Assembly (NCBI GenBank): GCA_945948555.1
Contig: CAMFBM010000006.1
Coordinates: forward strand, 25,897 to 89,896
Length of the DNA stretch: 64,000 nucleotides
Direction of reading: 5' to 3'
DNA from: an uncultured Bacteroidales bacterium
GTDB taxonomy: Bacteria > Bacteroidota > Bacteroidia > Bacteroidales > UBA932
Shown here: piece after piece, positions 27,102 to 37,089 of the stretch
How the letters are laid out: every line of letters begins with the position of its first letter
How positions within the stretch are numbered: position 1 is the first letter of the stretch
The notes under the pieces: model-generated
Told to the model about the DNA's origin: nothing
Seen by the model: the letters and a program-made list of their open reading frames with translations, nothing else
Databases searched by the model: none
Made by a program: the position numbers and the translations under genes

Positions 27102-29501
27102 ATGAACAGGATTCTTGCCATACTCTTAATTTCCGTTGTCGCATATTCCGTTAATGCACAGGAGGTTGTGGTTCCGAAAAGGGAATATTCCGAGATGGAT
27201 CGCCAGGCGGTGAAGGAAATCCGCTCGGGGCTCGCGAAAATCAGGAAGACCCGTCCGACCGTGGCTCTTGTCCTGAGCGGTGGAGGAGCGAAAGGGGCGG
27301 CGCACATCGGTGTACTGAAGTATTTTGAGGAGAAAGGGATTCCGGTGGATGTGGTGATGGGAACGAGTATGGGCGGTCTTGTGGGAGGACTTTACGCCTT
27401 GGGTTACAGCGCTGCGCAGATGGATTCCCTCATCAGGACAATAAACTGGCAGATGGCGCTTTCGGACAAGCTCCCGAGGGAAAGCATTTCGTACACTGAG
27501 AACAAGTATTCTGAGAAATATCTGGTCAGTTTCCCGTTCTATTATTCCCGGGCCAGGATTGAGGACAAAACTGAGATGGACTTTTCATCTACCGGAAAGG
27601 AAGATCACAGGATTGAACTGGGAGCGGACGAGGGCGGTGACAATCTTCTCAGAGACAATCTCCTGGGCAGTCTTCCTTCGGGTTTTGCAAAGGGACAGAA
27701 TGTGTTCAACATCATCACAAGCCTGACTGTGGGCTATCAGGATTCGACTCTTTTCAGCAGATTCCCGATTCCTTATATGTGCGTGGCGACTGACCTTGTT
27801 GAAGGGACGGGAGTTTTTATGTACTCCGGAAAAATCGCTGAGTCTATGCGCTCTACTATGTCGATTCCCGGGGTCTTTGCTCCAGTGAAGACCCACGGGA
27901 TGGTTCTTGTGGACGGCGGTATGAGGGACAATTATCCGATTGCATCGGCCAGGGAGGTCGGGGCGGACATCGTCATCGGGGTGGAACTGGGGGATGCCCG
28001 GAAGGGATATGACCAGATCAACAATATCGGGGACATTATCAGTCAGGGAATTGATATGCTCGGAAAGCCTTCTGTCGAGAGGAACGTCAAACTTGCGGAT
28101 CTGAACATAAAGCCCGATCTGAAGGAGTACAATATGATGAGCTTTGACCCGGTGAGCATTGACATAATCATCAACAGGGGTTATGAGGCGGCCCTTGCAA
28201 ATGCCCCGGCCCTGGATTCAATCAAGATGCGTGTCGGGAAGGCTGTCACAGTGCATCGCTCTCCTAAAGCCATAGATGTGAATAAGAATCCCGTGCTGAT
28301 TGACGGAATTGAAATCCTCGGAGTACCGGAAAGGGAGGAACGGATGCTGATGAGTAAAATAAAAATCGGGGCAGGTTCAAGGGTTGACAGGACGGAACTG
28401 GAGAAAACCGTCGGAATGATTTACGGGACAAAGTGTTACGACTTCGTTACATACGAACTTGAGGGTACCGGAGAGCCATTCCATCTGGTAATCAACTGCA
28501 AGAAGGGTCCGATTCACCGTTTCGGGCTGGGCATCAGGGCTGATTCGGAGGAAATTGTCGCAGTGCAGGTGAATGTCGGACTGAATGCAAGGAAACTCTA
28601 TGGCTCGACATTCGATTTTACCGGCAGGCTCAGTGCGAATCCTTACCTTGACTTTGTGTATTCCTACGACGGGGTGAAGATTCCGACATTCAATTTCAAG
28701 GCTTCCGCGAGGTGGGTGAACCTGAGTATGCTCGAGGACATAGGACTTTCGCCTACTGACCTGCATCTGAAGTATTTTGAGACTGTTCAGGAGTTGTACA
28801 TATCGAATCTGAAGTGGTCGCTTCTTGACATAAAGGGAGGTCTGAGGAACAGGTATTTCAAGGTGAGGTCCATCCTCTCTCAGGACTTTGCGCTGGGGAA
28901 ATACGATTTGAATGCTCTGAACAACGATTATCTTTCATTGTTCCTTGATGCCAGGGCTGACACTTTTGACGACGGCTATTATCCTCACAGGGGATTCACA
29001 GCCGGAATTTCCTACGAGTGGGTTTTCAACAGTGCGCCCAATAGTCTGAAGAACTTTCATCTCCTGGGGCTGGATGCCAAGGTGGTGGTTCCTGCACAGA
29101 AGGTCTTTGCTTTCATTCCTTCGGCGAATTTCCGCTTCATTTTCGGTGACACAGTGCCGGTTTCGTTTGCCAACTGCGTGGGAGGGTCTATGGCTGGGAG
29201 GTATTTCCCGCAGCAGATTCCGTTCATCGGAAGGAACAACGTCACTATGATGGGTAAACTTATGACATTGTTCAGGACTGATTTCCGTTTTGAGGTTGCA
29301 AAGCACCATTTCATCTCGGGAATAGTCAATTATGTCCGTGAATGTGATGATTTCAGGGATTACGTCAAGGGACCGGGCTGGTTCGGAGCCGGAATTGAAT
29401 ATGGTTTTGACACCGCTTTCGGACCGTTGCGTGCTGACATTCACTGGTCGAGCATAACCAACAAGGCAGGATTCTATATCAGTTGGGGATATGATTTCTA
29501 A
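27102..29501 (+). CDS. Patatin-like phospholipase with C-terminal BamA-like beta-barrel
   Basis: LSGGGAKGAAHIGVLK, GTSMGG, DGGMRDNYP; barrel-like C-terminus ending in F. Confidence 0.9.
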   Translation: MNRILAILLISVVAYSVNAQEVVVPKREYSEMDRQAVKEIRSGLAKIRKTRPTVALVLSGGGAKGAAHIGVLKYFEEKGIPVDVVMGTSMGGLVGGLYALGYSAAQMDSLIRTINWQMALSDKLPRESISYTENKYSEKYLVSFPFYYSRARIEDKTEMDFSSTGKEDHRIELGADEGGDNLLRDNLLGSLPSGFAKGQNVFNIITSLTVGYQDSTLFSRFPIPYMCVATDLVEGTGVFMYSGKIAESMRSTMSIPGVFAPVKTHGMVLVDGGMRDNYPIASAREVGADIVIGVELGDARKGYDQINNIGDIISQGIDMLGKPSVERNVKLADLNIKPDLKEYNMMSFDPVSIDIIINRGYEAALANAPALDSIKMRVGKAVTVHRSPKAIDVNKNPVLIDGIEILGVPEREERMLMSKIKIGAGSRVDRTELEKTVGMIYGTKCYDFVTYELEGTGEPFHLVINCKKGPIHRFGLGIRADSEEIVAVQVNVGLNARKLYGSTFDFTGRLSANPYLDFVYSYDGVKIPTFNFKASARWVNLSMLEDIGLSPTDLHLKYFETVQELYISNLKWSLLDIKGGLRNRYFKVRSILSQDFALGKYDLNALNNDYLSLFLDARADTFDDGYYPHRGFTAGISYEWVFNSAPNSLKNFHLLGLDAKVVVPAQKVFAFIPSANFRFIFGDTVPVSFANCVGGSMAGRYFPQQIPFIGRNNVTMMGKLMTLFRTDFRFEVAKHHFISGIVNYVRECDDFRDYVKGPGWFGAGIEYGFDTAFGPLRADIHWSSITNKAGFYISWGYDF

Positions 29502-29991
29502 AGAGAACAAACTGAGGGACCCCGGTGCCGGGATAATGGACAGGCTGCGCCGCCTTTGCTCCCTGAGAGAATACTGTACGTCAGACCTCCTTTCCAAGGC
29601 CACCTCTGCGTGGCTGCGTGCCTGTCCGGACGACACCGAAGGGGCTGCTGCTTTTGCAAGAAAGGCAGTGGAGTCGCTGCAGGATGACGGCTATGTCGAT
29701 GACTTGAGGTACGCCGCAGCCTTTGCCCGCGACAAATCGTCTTTGTCGGGATGGGGCACGGTTAAAATACGCTATGCTTTATCAGTCAAGAAGATAGAAC
29801 CAGATGTGATTGCGTCTGCCCTTCGGGAAATCGATTCGGGCAAGGCATCAGACCGTCTCCGGCGGCTTCTGGAAGGAAAGGCCCGCCAGCTTGGTGACGC
29901 ACCGGGCCGCCGCATGAAACTTCTCCGCTTCGCCCTCTCTCGGGGGTATTCCTACGATGATGTCGCTGAAATTCTATCTGAACTCAGCTGA
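29491..29991 (+). CDS. recX: RecX family regulatory protein
   Basis: Three-helix repeat organisation, DDGYVDDLRYAAAFARDKSSLSGWGTVKIRYAL; overlaps previous CDS. Confidence 0.75.
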   Translation: MISKENKLRDPGAGIMDRLRRLCSLREYCTSDLLSKATSAWLRACPDDTEGAAAFARKAVESLQDDGYVDDLRYAAAFARDKSSLSGWGTVKIRYALSVKKIEPDVIASALREIDSGKASDRLRRLLEGKARQLGDAPGRRMKLLRFALSRGYSYDDVAEILSELS

Positions 29992-30094
29992 AATCTGCCT
30001 GATGTCTCTATTTTCTTGCGTCCCGTCATCGTAATTATTGTTTTTGTGTAATTGAAATCGAATAATAAGATATATATTTGTAAATTGTACAGTT

Positions 30095-30150
30095 TGCAAA
30101 TCGCACAAACCTTCGTATAAGAAGATAATTATTTATTTGCGAAACTAGAG
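30095..30150 (+). repeat. Diverged terminal fragment of the AAGTTTCGCAA-ended repeat
   Basis: GCAAATCGCACAAACC...GATAATTATTTATTTGCGAAACTAGAG aligns with the 3' end of copies A/B. Confidence 0.5.
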
Positions 30151-30180
30151 AAGACAAATATTTTTTGCGAAACCAGAGCG

Positions 30181-31551
30181 ATGAAAATAGTGATAGCCGG
30201 AGCCGGAGAGGTGGGATCCCATCTCGCGAAGATGCTCTGCAATGAAGAGAATGACATTACGGTCATAGACCACGATGAGGAAAGACTATCGACTCTTGGA
30301 GCAGGGGCCGACGTGATTACAGTCAATGGGGTTTCCTCGTCAATTGAGGTTCTGAAGGAGGCCGGTTGCGAGGATGCGGATTTGTTTATTGCGGTCAATC
30401 CGTCCGACTCCCAGGATGTGAACGTGGTCAGTGCGATGCTTGCCAAGAAACTCGGCAGCAAGAAGGTCACTGCAAGAATTGACAATGAGGAATACCTCTC
30501 CTATGAGAACAAGTCGCTTTTCACCGAGTTGGGCATTGACCTTCTTTTCTATCCGGAAAAGATAGCCGCCGGGGAAATATATGACCTTCTCAAACGCACT
30601 TCATCGACGGACTCGATGGATTTCGCACGGGGAAAACTCCAGATGGCCGTCTTCAAGCTTGATGACACATCTCCTTTGATTGACAAGAGAATTGTTGATT
30701 TCAGCGGGATAGCAACTGCCGAGGAACTCCAGTTCAGGGTAGTCGCAATCTCAAGGAACAACCAGACCATCATCCCGAAGTTCGACACCAAATTCAAGTA
30801 CCACGACCTTGTCTTCATCATCTCCAAGAGGGAGGGCATAGAATCCCTTATGAAATACATAGGCAAGTACAACATCGAGGTGAACCGTCTGATGATTCTC
30901 GGGGGAGGTCCGATCGGGGAAATGGTTGCCAAGCAGATGAGCCGTGAACTGGATGCGGTGAAGATCATAGAGATGAACAAGGAGAAATGCCTTGACCTTT
31001 CGGAGAAACTGGACAGCAATGTGATTGTGGTGAACGGTGACGGCAGAAATTCAGACCTTCTCCTGGAGGAAAATATCAGGGACTATGATGCCTTTGTGGC
31101 CGTTACCGGGAGTACCGAGACAAATATTCTCGCTTGTGTGGCGGCGAAGCGGCTAGGAATCGGCAGGACGATTGCTGAGGTTGAAAATATAGAATATATC
31201 CGTCTTGCCGAGAGTATGGGAGTGGATGCCGTTATCAACAAGAAACTCATCACCGCAGGACGAATCTTCAAGTTCACTCTCAGCAACAAGGTGAGGTTCA
31301 TTAAGTATATGAGCGGGACGAATGCCGAGGTGATCGAGTTTGTGGTTGCTCCCCAGAGCATAATTACAAAGGGAAAACTCAAGGATGTGGGCTTCCCGAA
31401 GGATGCCGTCATAGGAGGTGTCATTCGTGGAAACGAGTCCTTCATAGCGGTCGGAGACTCGGAGATCAAGGCATACGACCGTGTGGCCGTCTTCGCCCTC
31501 CCGGAGGCTGTTAAGGAGGTTGACCGTTTCTTCAGACAGTCGAGGGGCTGA
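30181..31551 (+). CDS. trkA: Trk-type potassium uptake regulator
   Basis: Two TrkA-N (MKIVIAGAGEVGSHLAKML; MILGGGPIGEMVAKQM) and TrkA-C domains. Confidence 0.93.
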   Translation: MKIVIAGAGEVGSHLAKMLCNEENDITVIDHDEERLSTLGAGADVITVNGVSSSIEVLKEAGCEDADLFIAVNPSDSQDVNVVSAMLAKKLGSKKVTARIDNEEYLSYENKSLFTELGIDLLFYPEKIAAGEIYDLLKRTSSTDSMDFARGKLQMAVFKLDDTSPLIDKRIVDFSGIATAEELQFRVVAISRNNQTIIPKFDTKFKYHDLVFIISKREGIESLMKYIGKYNIEVNRLMILGGGPIGEMVAKQMSRELDAVKIIEMNKEKCLDLSEKLDSNVIVVNGDGRNSDLLLEENIRDYDAFVAVTGSTETNILACVAAKRLGIGRTIAEVENIEYIRLAESMGVDAVINKKLITAGRIFKFTLSNKVRFIKYMSGTNAEVIEFVVAPQSIITKGKLKDVGFPKDAVIGGVIRGNESFIAVGDSEIKAYDRVAVFALPEAVKEVDRFFRQSRG

Positions 31552-31574
31552 TTGTTCATATATTCGATATTCCG

Positions 31575-33446
31575 ATGGCTTCATATCTTCAAATAGAAAA
31601 TATATCCAAATCCTACGGACCGAAGGTCCTTTTCGAGCATATAGGTTTCAATATCAACGAGGGTGACAAGATCGCCCTCATTGCGCCAAACGGTACGGGG
31701 AAGACCTCGCTGATGCGTATCCTCGCGGGGAAGGACAAGTCGGATTCAGGTGGTAAAATCCTGTTTCTCAAGAACATCCGGATTGCGTTTCTGGAACAGG
31801 ACTATGACTTCGACCCCGAGAAGGACATCCTGACTCAGGTCCTTTCGGACAGTCCCTGGTTCCCGCACGGGAGCGATGTGGAGCACCAGATGGAGTACGA
31901 GATGAGGGTGAAGAAATTCCTCTCGAATTTTTCCCTGAATGACTTCGGAAAGAAGATGAAGGAGCTGTCCGGAGGGGAGGTCAAGAGGGTTGCGCTTGCA
32001 GGTATGCTTGCCTCGGAGGCGGATTTCTTTATCATGGACGAGCCGACCAACCATCTGGACATAGATGCAATCGAGTTCCTGGAGGGTTTCCTGAGCCGTT
32101 CCCGCTGCACCCTGCTGATGGTCACCCACGACCGTTATTTCCTGGACAGGGTCTGCAACACGGTGATGGAACTGGACAGAGGGGCGGTCTATACCTATCG
32201 TGGTGATTATCAGAACTATCTGGAAAAGCGGGAGGAGAGGATCTCAAATTGGAACGCCGAGACGGAGAAGGTGCGCAATGTCTTGAGACGCGAACTGGAG
32301 TGGATTCGGAGCACCCCCTGCGCCCGCACCGGGAAGGCCAAGTACAGGATTGATGCCTTCCATGACCTCAGGGACAGGGCGCAGCAGACATATGTCTCAA
32401 AACAGATTTCCCTTTCGGAGGTATCCGACTCGTCGCGCCTCGGAACCAAAATCATCAATTGCAAGGATGTGAGTTTCAGGTACGGGGAAGACTGCTACCT
32501 TGACAATTTCTCCTACAATTTCCAGCGCTACGAAAAGGTCGGAATCGTCGGTCGGAATGGTGCGGGAAAGACTACTTTCATAAATCTCCTGACCGGTGAA
32601 TACAATCCTGAAGATGTGGATGGAACGAATGGGCTTCTGACGGGAACCATTGAAAGGGGAGAGTCCCTGAAAATCGGCTATTACCGCCAGACAGGAATGG
32701 AGTTCAATCCGGAGGATACCGTGCTGGATGTCGTGAATGACACCCGGTTGCTGGGGCAGTTCCTTTTCACACACGATATGCTTTCGACCAGGGTCGGGAG
32801 GCTCAGCGGAGGGGAGCGCAGGAGACTCTACCTTCTGACAATACTGATGAAACAGCCGAACCTGCTGATTCTCGATGAACCGACCAACGACCTTGACATC
32901 GTGACAATCAACATTCTGGAAGAATATCTGAAGGAATTCAAGGGTACCCTCATCATAGTTTCCCACGACAGGCATTTCCTGGACCGCCTTGTGGACCATC
33001 TTTTCGTGTTCTGCGGAAAGGGAGTGGTGAAAGATTTCATAGGGAGCTACAGCGGCTACCGCTCTTTCGTCAGGGATTATGAGGCGGCTCAAAAGGCATC
33101 TGCCCGCAGTGATAATTCCCGCAGGGACGGCTCTGCGCGGGGCTCTCAAGAGTCCGGGGGTGATTTTCTGTCTTCGGCTGCGGGTTCCTCTGCTGTGGGT
33201 TCTTCTGCCGCCGGTGGCTTGCGCAAACCGAAGCTGACCTACAGGGAGCAGCGCGAATTGGAGCAACTGGAGAAGGACCTTGCAGACCTCGCAGCCGAGA
33301 AGGCTTCCCTTGAGGAGTCAATCAGCAGCGGAACCCTCCCGTACGATGCCCTGCAGAGGGCTTCCGAGCGCATCGGTGAAATAATCTCCCTGACCGATGC
33401 CTGGGAAACGCGCTGGCTGGAACTGTCGGAGAAACTGGATATGTAA
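31575..33446 (+). CDS. ABC-F family ATPase
   Basis: Two Walker A (APNGTGKTS; GRNGAGKTT), two LSGGE signatures, Ser/Ala-rich linker then C-terminal coiled coil. Confidence 0.93.
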   Translation: MASYLQIENISKSYGPKVLFEHIGFNINEGDKIALIAPNGTGKTSLMRILAGKDKSDSGGKILFLKNIRIAFLEQDYDFDPEKDILTQVLSDSPWFPHGSDVEHQMEYEMRVKKFLSNFSLNDFGKKMKELSGGEVKRVALAGMLASEADFFIMDEPTNHLDIDAIEFLEGFLSRSRCTLLMVTHDRYFLDRVCNTVMELDRGAVYTYRGDYQNYLEKREERISNWNAETEKVRNVLRRELEWIRSTPCARTGKAKYRIDAFHDLRDRAQQTYVSKQISLSEVSDSSRLGTKIINCKDVSFRYGEDCYLDNFSYNFQRYEKVGIVGRNGAGKTTFINLLTGEYNPEDVDGTNGLLTGTIERGESLKIGYYRQTGMEFNPEDTVLDVVNDTRLLGQFLFTHDMLSTRVGRLSGGERRRLYLLTILMKQPNLLILDEPTNDLDIVTINILEEYLKEFKGTLIIVSHDRHFLDRLVDHLFVFCGKGVVKDFIGSYSGYRSFVRDYEAAQKASARSDNSRRDGSARGSQESGGDFLSSAAGSSAVGSSAAGGLRKPKLTYREQRELEQLEKDLADLAAEKASLEESISSGTLPYDALQRASERIGEIISLTDAWETRWLELSEKLDM

Positions 33447-33478
33447 TAAAAAAGATAGAAGCGCTTATTTCCAATTGT

Positions 33479-33521
33479 TGCGGCTGTCGGATTCCATCAG
33501 TTCTGGAGTTCGGCAGCCGCA
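33479..33521 (+). terminator. Hairpin downstream of the ABC-F gene (18 bp stem with GU pairs, 7 nt loop)
   Basis: TGCGGCTGTCGGATTCCA-tcagttc-TGGAGTTCGGCAGCCGCA. Confidence 0.65.
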
Positions 33522-33589
33522 TCCGTTAAATAAAAGTGTAATAATTTTCAGATATTTTAATTGAGCTTCAGTTTGGCACAATCAGAACC

Positions 33590-33597
33590 TATCTTTG
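33590..33597 (+). promoter_or_regulatory. -7 element TATCTTTG for the 24-aa microprotein
   Basis: TAnnTTTG match; RBS AAAGGAGG follows. Confidence 0.45.
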
Positions 33598-33622
33598 TCC
33601 CAAGTAAAAAAAGGAGGTAGTT

Positions 33623-33697
33623 ATGTTTACTGTAATGGTTCTTATTTTTCTTGTAATGGATAGTTTCTCTTATTTGACAGGGCGAAAAAAAGACTGA
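33623..33697 (+). CDS. Predicted 24-aa hydrophobic microprotein; absent from the ORF track
   Basis: AAAAGGAGGTAGTT-ATG; MFTVMVLIFLVMDSFSYLTGRKKD; single TM with basic C-terminus. Confidence 0.5.
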   Translation: MFTVMVLIFLVMDSFSYLTGRKKD

Positions 33698-33715
33698 ATC
33701 GTCCGTGGGGCAGTC

Positions 33716-34948
33716 TCAGATGTTCTCCTGGCGGAGGCGGCGGAAGACTCTTTCTCCGTGGACAAGGGCCATGCGGACTATCCATTTGCCGAATATTCCG
33801 TTGACTTCGGAGATTTTGCCTTTCTCGACAAGATAGTTTGCTATGTCCTCCTCTGACGGGCGGCGGACCAGTTTCCGATAGGAACGATGGGCCTTGAGGA
33901 CGGCCTTGAACTTGTCGGCCTTGAATGAGAACAGGTAGGCTAAAGCGGATAGTCCGTCGAGGCATTTGCGCATGAAGATTGTCCTTGATGCCTTGCGTTT
34001 CCCGTAATCGGCTGCCTTGCGGGCGATGATTTCCTCTTCGGAGTCGTCTCCCTCAAGCTGGGCTCCCTCGGACTCCATATAGTTTTCATTAAAGTAATCG
34101 AGGGCGTAGGTCTTTGCCAGATTGTTCTCCAGCATCAGAAGGTTGTTGCGGTAGTTCAGCTCAAGTTTCCAGGGGGAATTGTTCGGCAGTGAACCTCCTC
34201 CTATATGATAAACCCTGGACTCGGGAATGATTGTCACAAAATAGCCTTCCATCTGGATTCTCCAGCAAAGGTCAATCTCCTCCTGGTGGGCAAAGAATCT
34301 TTCGTCAAATCCCCCGACGCGATGAAAGAGTTCGGACCTGACGAGCATACACGCACCGCTGGCCCAGAGCACATTGGCCGGCTCATCGTACTGTCCGTAG
34401 TCCTTCTCGGTCATTCCCATCACACGACCGCGGCAGAAAGGATAGCCGTACCTGTCAATCAGGCCTCCTGCAGCGCCTGCATATTCGAACATTTCCCTAT
34501 CGTTGAAACTCAGGAGTTTGGGTGCGCAGACCCCACAGAGGTGATGTGCGTCAAGCCATTCTTCGAGAGGTTCCAGCCATCCGTCCGTGACCTCGACATC
34601 GGAATTGAGCAGGAGATAGTATTGCGCGTGAATCTGTGCGAGAGCCTTGTTGTAGCCGCCTGTAAAACCGTAATTTCTGTCAAGGACAATTCTGCGGATG
34701 TCCGGGAATTTCTCCTTGAGCATTTCGAGGGAACCGTCTGTAGAGGCATTGTCAGCAATGACAATCTCGTCGTGCGAACCGTCTTCGGAACGTGAATCAT
34801 TGAGCAGATCCACCGAGTGGATTAAAGCCGGGAGGAACCTCTCAAGATAGTTCCTGCCGTTCCAGTTCAGTATGACAATCGCTGTCCGAACCGAGTCCGC
34901 GTCCGGTTCGGTCTCTGTCATAGTCTCTTTGTTCATTTCTGTGCTCAT
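33716..34948 (-). CDS. Glycosyltransferase family 2
   Basis: TAIVILNWNGRNYLERFLPAL, NSDVEV, HQEEIDLCWRIQ. Confidence 0.93.
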   Translation of the reverse strand: MSTEMNKETMTETEPDADSVRTAIVILNWNGRNYLERFLPALIHSVDLLNDSRSEDGSHDEIVIADNASTDGSLEMLKEKFPDIRRIVLDRNYGFTGGYNKALAQIHAQYYLLLNSDVEVTDGWLEPLEEWLDAHHLCGVCAPKLLSFNDREMFEYAGAAGGLIDRYGYPFCRGRVMGMTEKDYGQYDEPANVLWASGACMLVRSELFHRVGGFDERFFAHQEEIDLCWRIQMEGYFVTIIPESRVYHIGGGSLPNNSPWKLELNYRNNLLMLENNLAKTYALDYFNENYMESEGAQLEGDDSEEEIIARKAADYGKRKASRTIFMRKCLDGLSALAYLFSFKADKFKAVLKAHRSYRKLVRRPSEEDIANYLVEKGKISEVNGIFGKWIVRMALVHGERVFRRLRQENI

Positions 34949-35044
34949 AATTGCATCTGGCTTTGGAAAAGCCGCCTCAAAGATAGAAATTGTCCGGCGA
35001 AAAACAAAAAGTCGTCCGTCTGATGTACACGCAGCCCCTGCAGA

Positions 35045-35506
35045 TCAGATGTGAATCCCGTAATTGTTCTTGATTTCGTCCATTACGAACATGCTGGTGA
35101 TGGATCCCAGACTGTCGATGACTCCGAGGACATTCAGAATGAATTCCTGGTAGTATCTCATGTCGGGAGCATTGATTTTCAGGATGTAATCATATTCCCC
35201 CGAGATGTTGCTGCATTCCGTCACCTCGGGGATGTCCTGCACTATTCTGCAGAAATTTGCCGCGATTTCCTTGTTGAGCCTCGCAAGTTTCACACAGCAA
35301 TAGACGGTGAACCCGCGGTTCAGCTTGCCTGCATCCAGCACTGCAATATATTTCTTTATATATCCTTCTTTTTCAAGGCGTCTCATCCTTTCAAAGACCG
35401 GAGTCGTGGAAAGATGCACCCTAGATGCGATTTCTTTGGTGGTCAGTCTCGCGTTTCCCTGAAGGATTCTGAGTATCTCCAGATCTGTCCTGTCAAGTGT
35501 CTCCAT
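35045..35506 (-). CDS. Lrp/AsnC family transcriptional regulator
   Basis: LDRTDLEILRILQGNARLTTKEIASRVHLSTTPVFERMRRLE; start trimmed to METLDRTD. Confidence 0.92.
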   Translation of the reverse strand: METLDRTDLEILRILQGNARLTTKEIASRVHLSTTPVFERMRRLEKEGYIKKYIAVLDAGKLNRGFTVYCCVKLARLNKEIAANFCRIVQDIPEVTECSNISGEYDYILKINAPDMRYYQEFILNVLGVIDSLGSITSMFVMDEIKNNYGIHI

Positions 35507-35676
35507 CTGTTGAGGAATATTTTTCTGTTTGTTCGGGTTTCGTTGGTGCAAATGTAAGTATATTTTCTGTATATATAGCAAATATTAGTTATATTTTCTA
35601 AAATATATAAAATTCTTGGATGAAAAATATACTCAATATAATTTTGTCCCCAGAAAAAACCAAGAAAAACAACAAT

Positions 35677-36966
35677 ATGGCACAGAAAAAATACAGATTC
35701 GAGACCCTTCAGCTCCATGTGGGACAGGAGCAGGCTGATCCGGCAACAGGCGCACGCGCAGTGCCGATTTATCAGACAACGTCGTATGTGTTCCGCAATT
35801 CCCAGCACGCAGCGGACAGGTTCGGCCTCAGGGATGCCGGCAATATCTACGGAAGGCTGACCAATCCTACTGAGGATGTGTTTGAACAGAGGATGGCGGC
35901 CCTCGAAGGAGGTGTTGCAGCCCTTGCGGTAGCTTCCGGTGCGGCAGCTATCACTTACGCTCTGGAGAATATCCTGCTCCCTGGTGACCACATCATTGCT
36001 GCAGACAATCTCTACGGAGGCTCCTTCAACCTCATCACTCACACGCTCGCGGCCCGGGGAATTGAGAATACTATCCTGAATGTGAATGATTTTCAGGCAC
36101 TTGAGGCGGCCATCCGTCCAAGGACCAAGGTTATTTACGCGGAGACTTTCGGCAATCCTAACTCGGATGTCACAAATCTGGATGCCATTGCAGAGGTGGC
36201 CCACAGACACAACATCGTTTTCATAGTGGACAATACTTTCGGAACGCCTTACCTGATCCGTCCTATCGAACATGGAGTGGATGTTGTTGTCCATTCGGCA
36301 ACCAAATTCATCGGCGGACACGGCTCCAGCCTTGGAGGTGTGATTGTTGACAGCGGGAAATTTGACTGGAAGGCAGACCCGGACAAATATCCGACAATTG
36401 CCCGTCCTGATCCAAGTTATCACGGAGCCGTTTTTGCTGATGTGGCCGGCGCTGCGGCTTTCGTTACCAGAATCCGTGCGGTCATCCTGAGGGATACCGG
36501 CGCTACCATTTCCCCGTTCAATGCTTTCATCCTGCTTCAGGGGCTTGAGACACTTTCATTGAGGGTGGAAAGGCACGTGGAGAATGCTCTGAAAATCGTG
36601 GACTATCTGAAGTCACATCCGAAGGTTGTAAAGGTGAACCACCCTTCGCTGCCGGAACATCCTGACCACGCTCTGTATCAGAAATATTTCCCTAACGGGG
36701 GAGGCAGCATTTTCACCTTCGAGATCAAGGGCGGACAGGATGTTGCCTGGAAGTTCATCGACTCGCTTGAAATCTTCTCGCTCCTAGCCAACGTGGCCGA
36801 TGTGAAGAGCCTTGTCATTCATCCCTACACCACGACACACTCGCAGATGTCACCTGAGGAACTGGAGGAGCAGCACATCACCCCTTCAGTAATCCGTCTG
36901 TCAATCGGAACGGAACACGTGGATGACCTTATTGAGGATCTGGAACAGGCGTTTGCAAAAATCTGA
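35677..36966 (+). CDS. metY: O-acetylhomoserine aminocarboxypropyltransferase/sulfhydrylase
   Basis: FETLQLHVGQEQADP, YGRLTNPT, SATKFIGGHGSSLGG PLP site; start trimmed to MAQKKYRF. Confidence 0.92.
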   Translation: MAQKKYRFETLQLHVGQEQADPATGARAVPIYQTTSYVFRNSQHAADRFGLRDAGNIYGRLTNPTEDVFEQRMAALEGGVAALAVASGAAAITYALENILLPGDHIIAADNLYGGSFNLITHTLAARGIENTILNVNDFQALEAAIRPRTKVIYAETFGNPNSDVTNLDAIAEVAHRHNIVFIVDNTFGTPYLIRPIEHGVDVVVHSATKFIGGHGSSLGGVIVDSGKFDWKADPDKYPTIARPDPSYHGAVFADVAGAAAFVTRIRAVILRDTGATISPFNAFILLQGLETLSLRVERHVENALKIVDYLKSHPKVVKVNHPSLPEHPDHALYQKYFPNGGGSIFTFEIKGGQDVAWKFIDSLEIFSLLANVADVKSLVIHPYTTTHSQMSPEELEEQHITPSVIRLSIGTEHVDDLIEDLEQAFAKI

Positions 36967-37022
36967 TCCGACGGTTTCCGGCATTTTTTCTGACGGGATT
37001 TCATAATTTTGCCGGTATTTTG

Positions 37023-37030
37023 TACTTTTG
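37023..37030 (+). promoter_or_regulatory. metF -7 element TACTTTTG
   Basis: TAnnTTTG match, 60 nt before ATG 37090. Confidence 0.45.
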
Positions 37031-37089
37031 CTTTTTTGAAGCAGGTTATTTTTTTTCATATTCCTTATTCGTATAAGCAGATTATATAG

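Noticed and set aside
32397-33266. 289-aa antisense ORF over the ABC-F gene
   Set aside because: Entirely antisense to a clearly conserved CDS; typical GC-codon shadow ORF.
35443-36423. 326-aa antisense ORF over metY/lrp
   Set aside because: Antisense to metY and the regulator; no recognisable domain.
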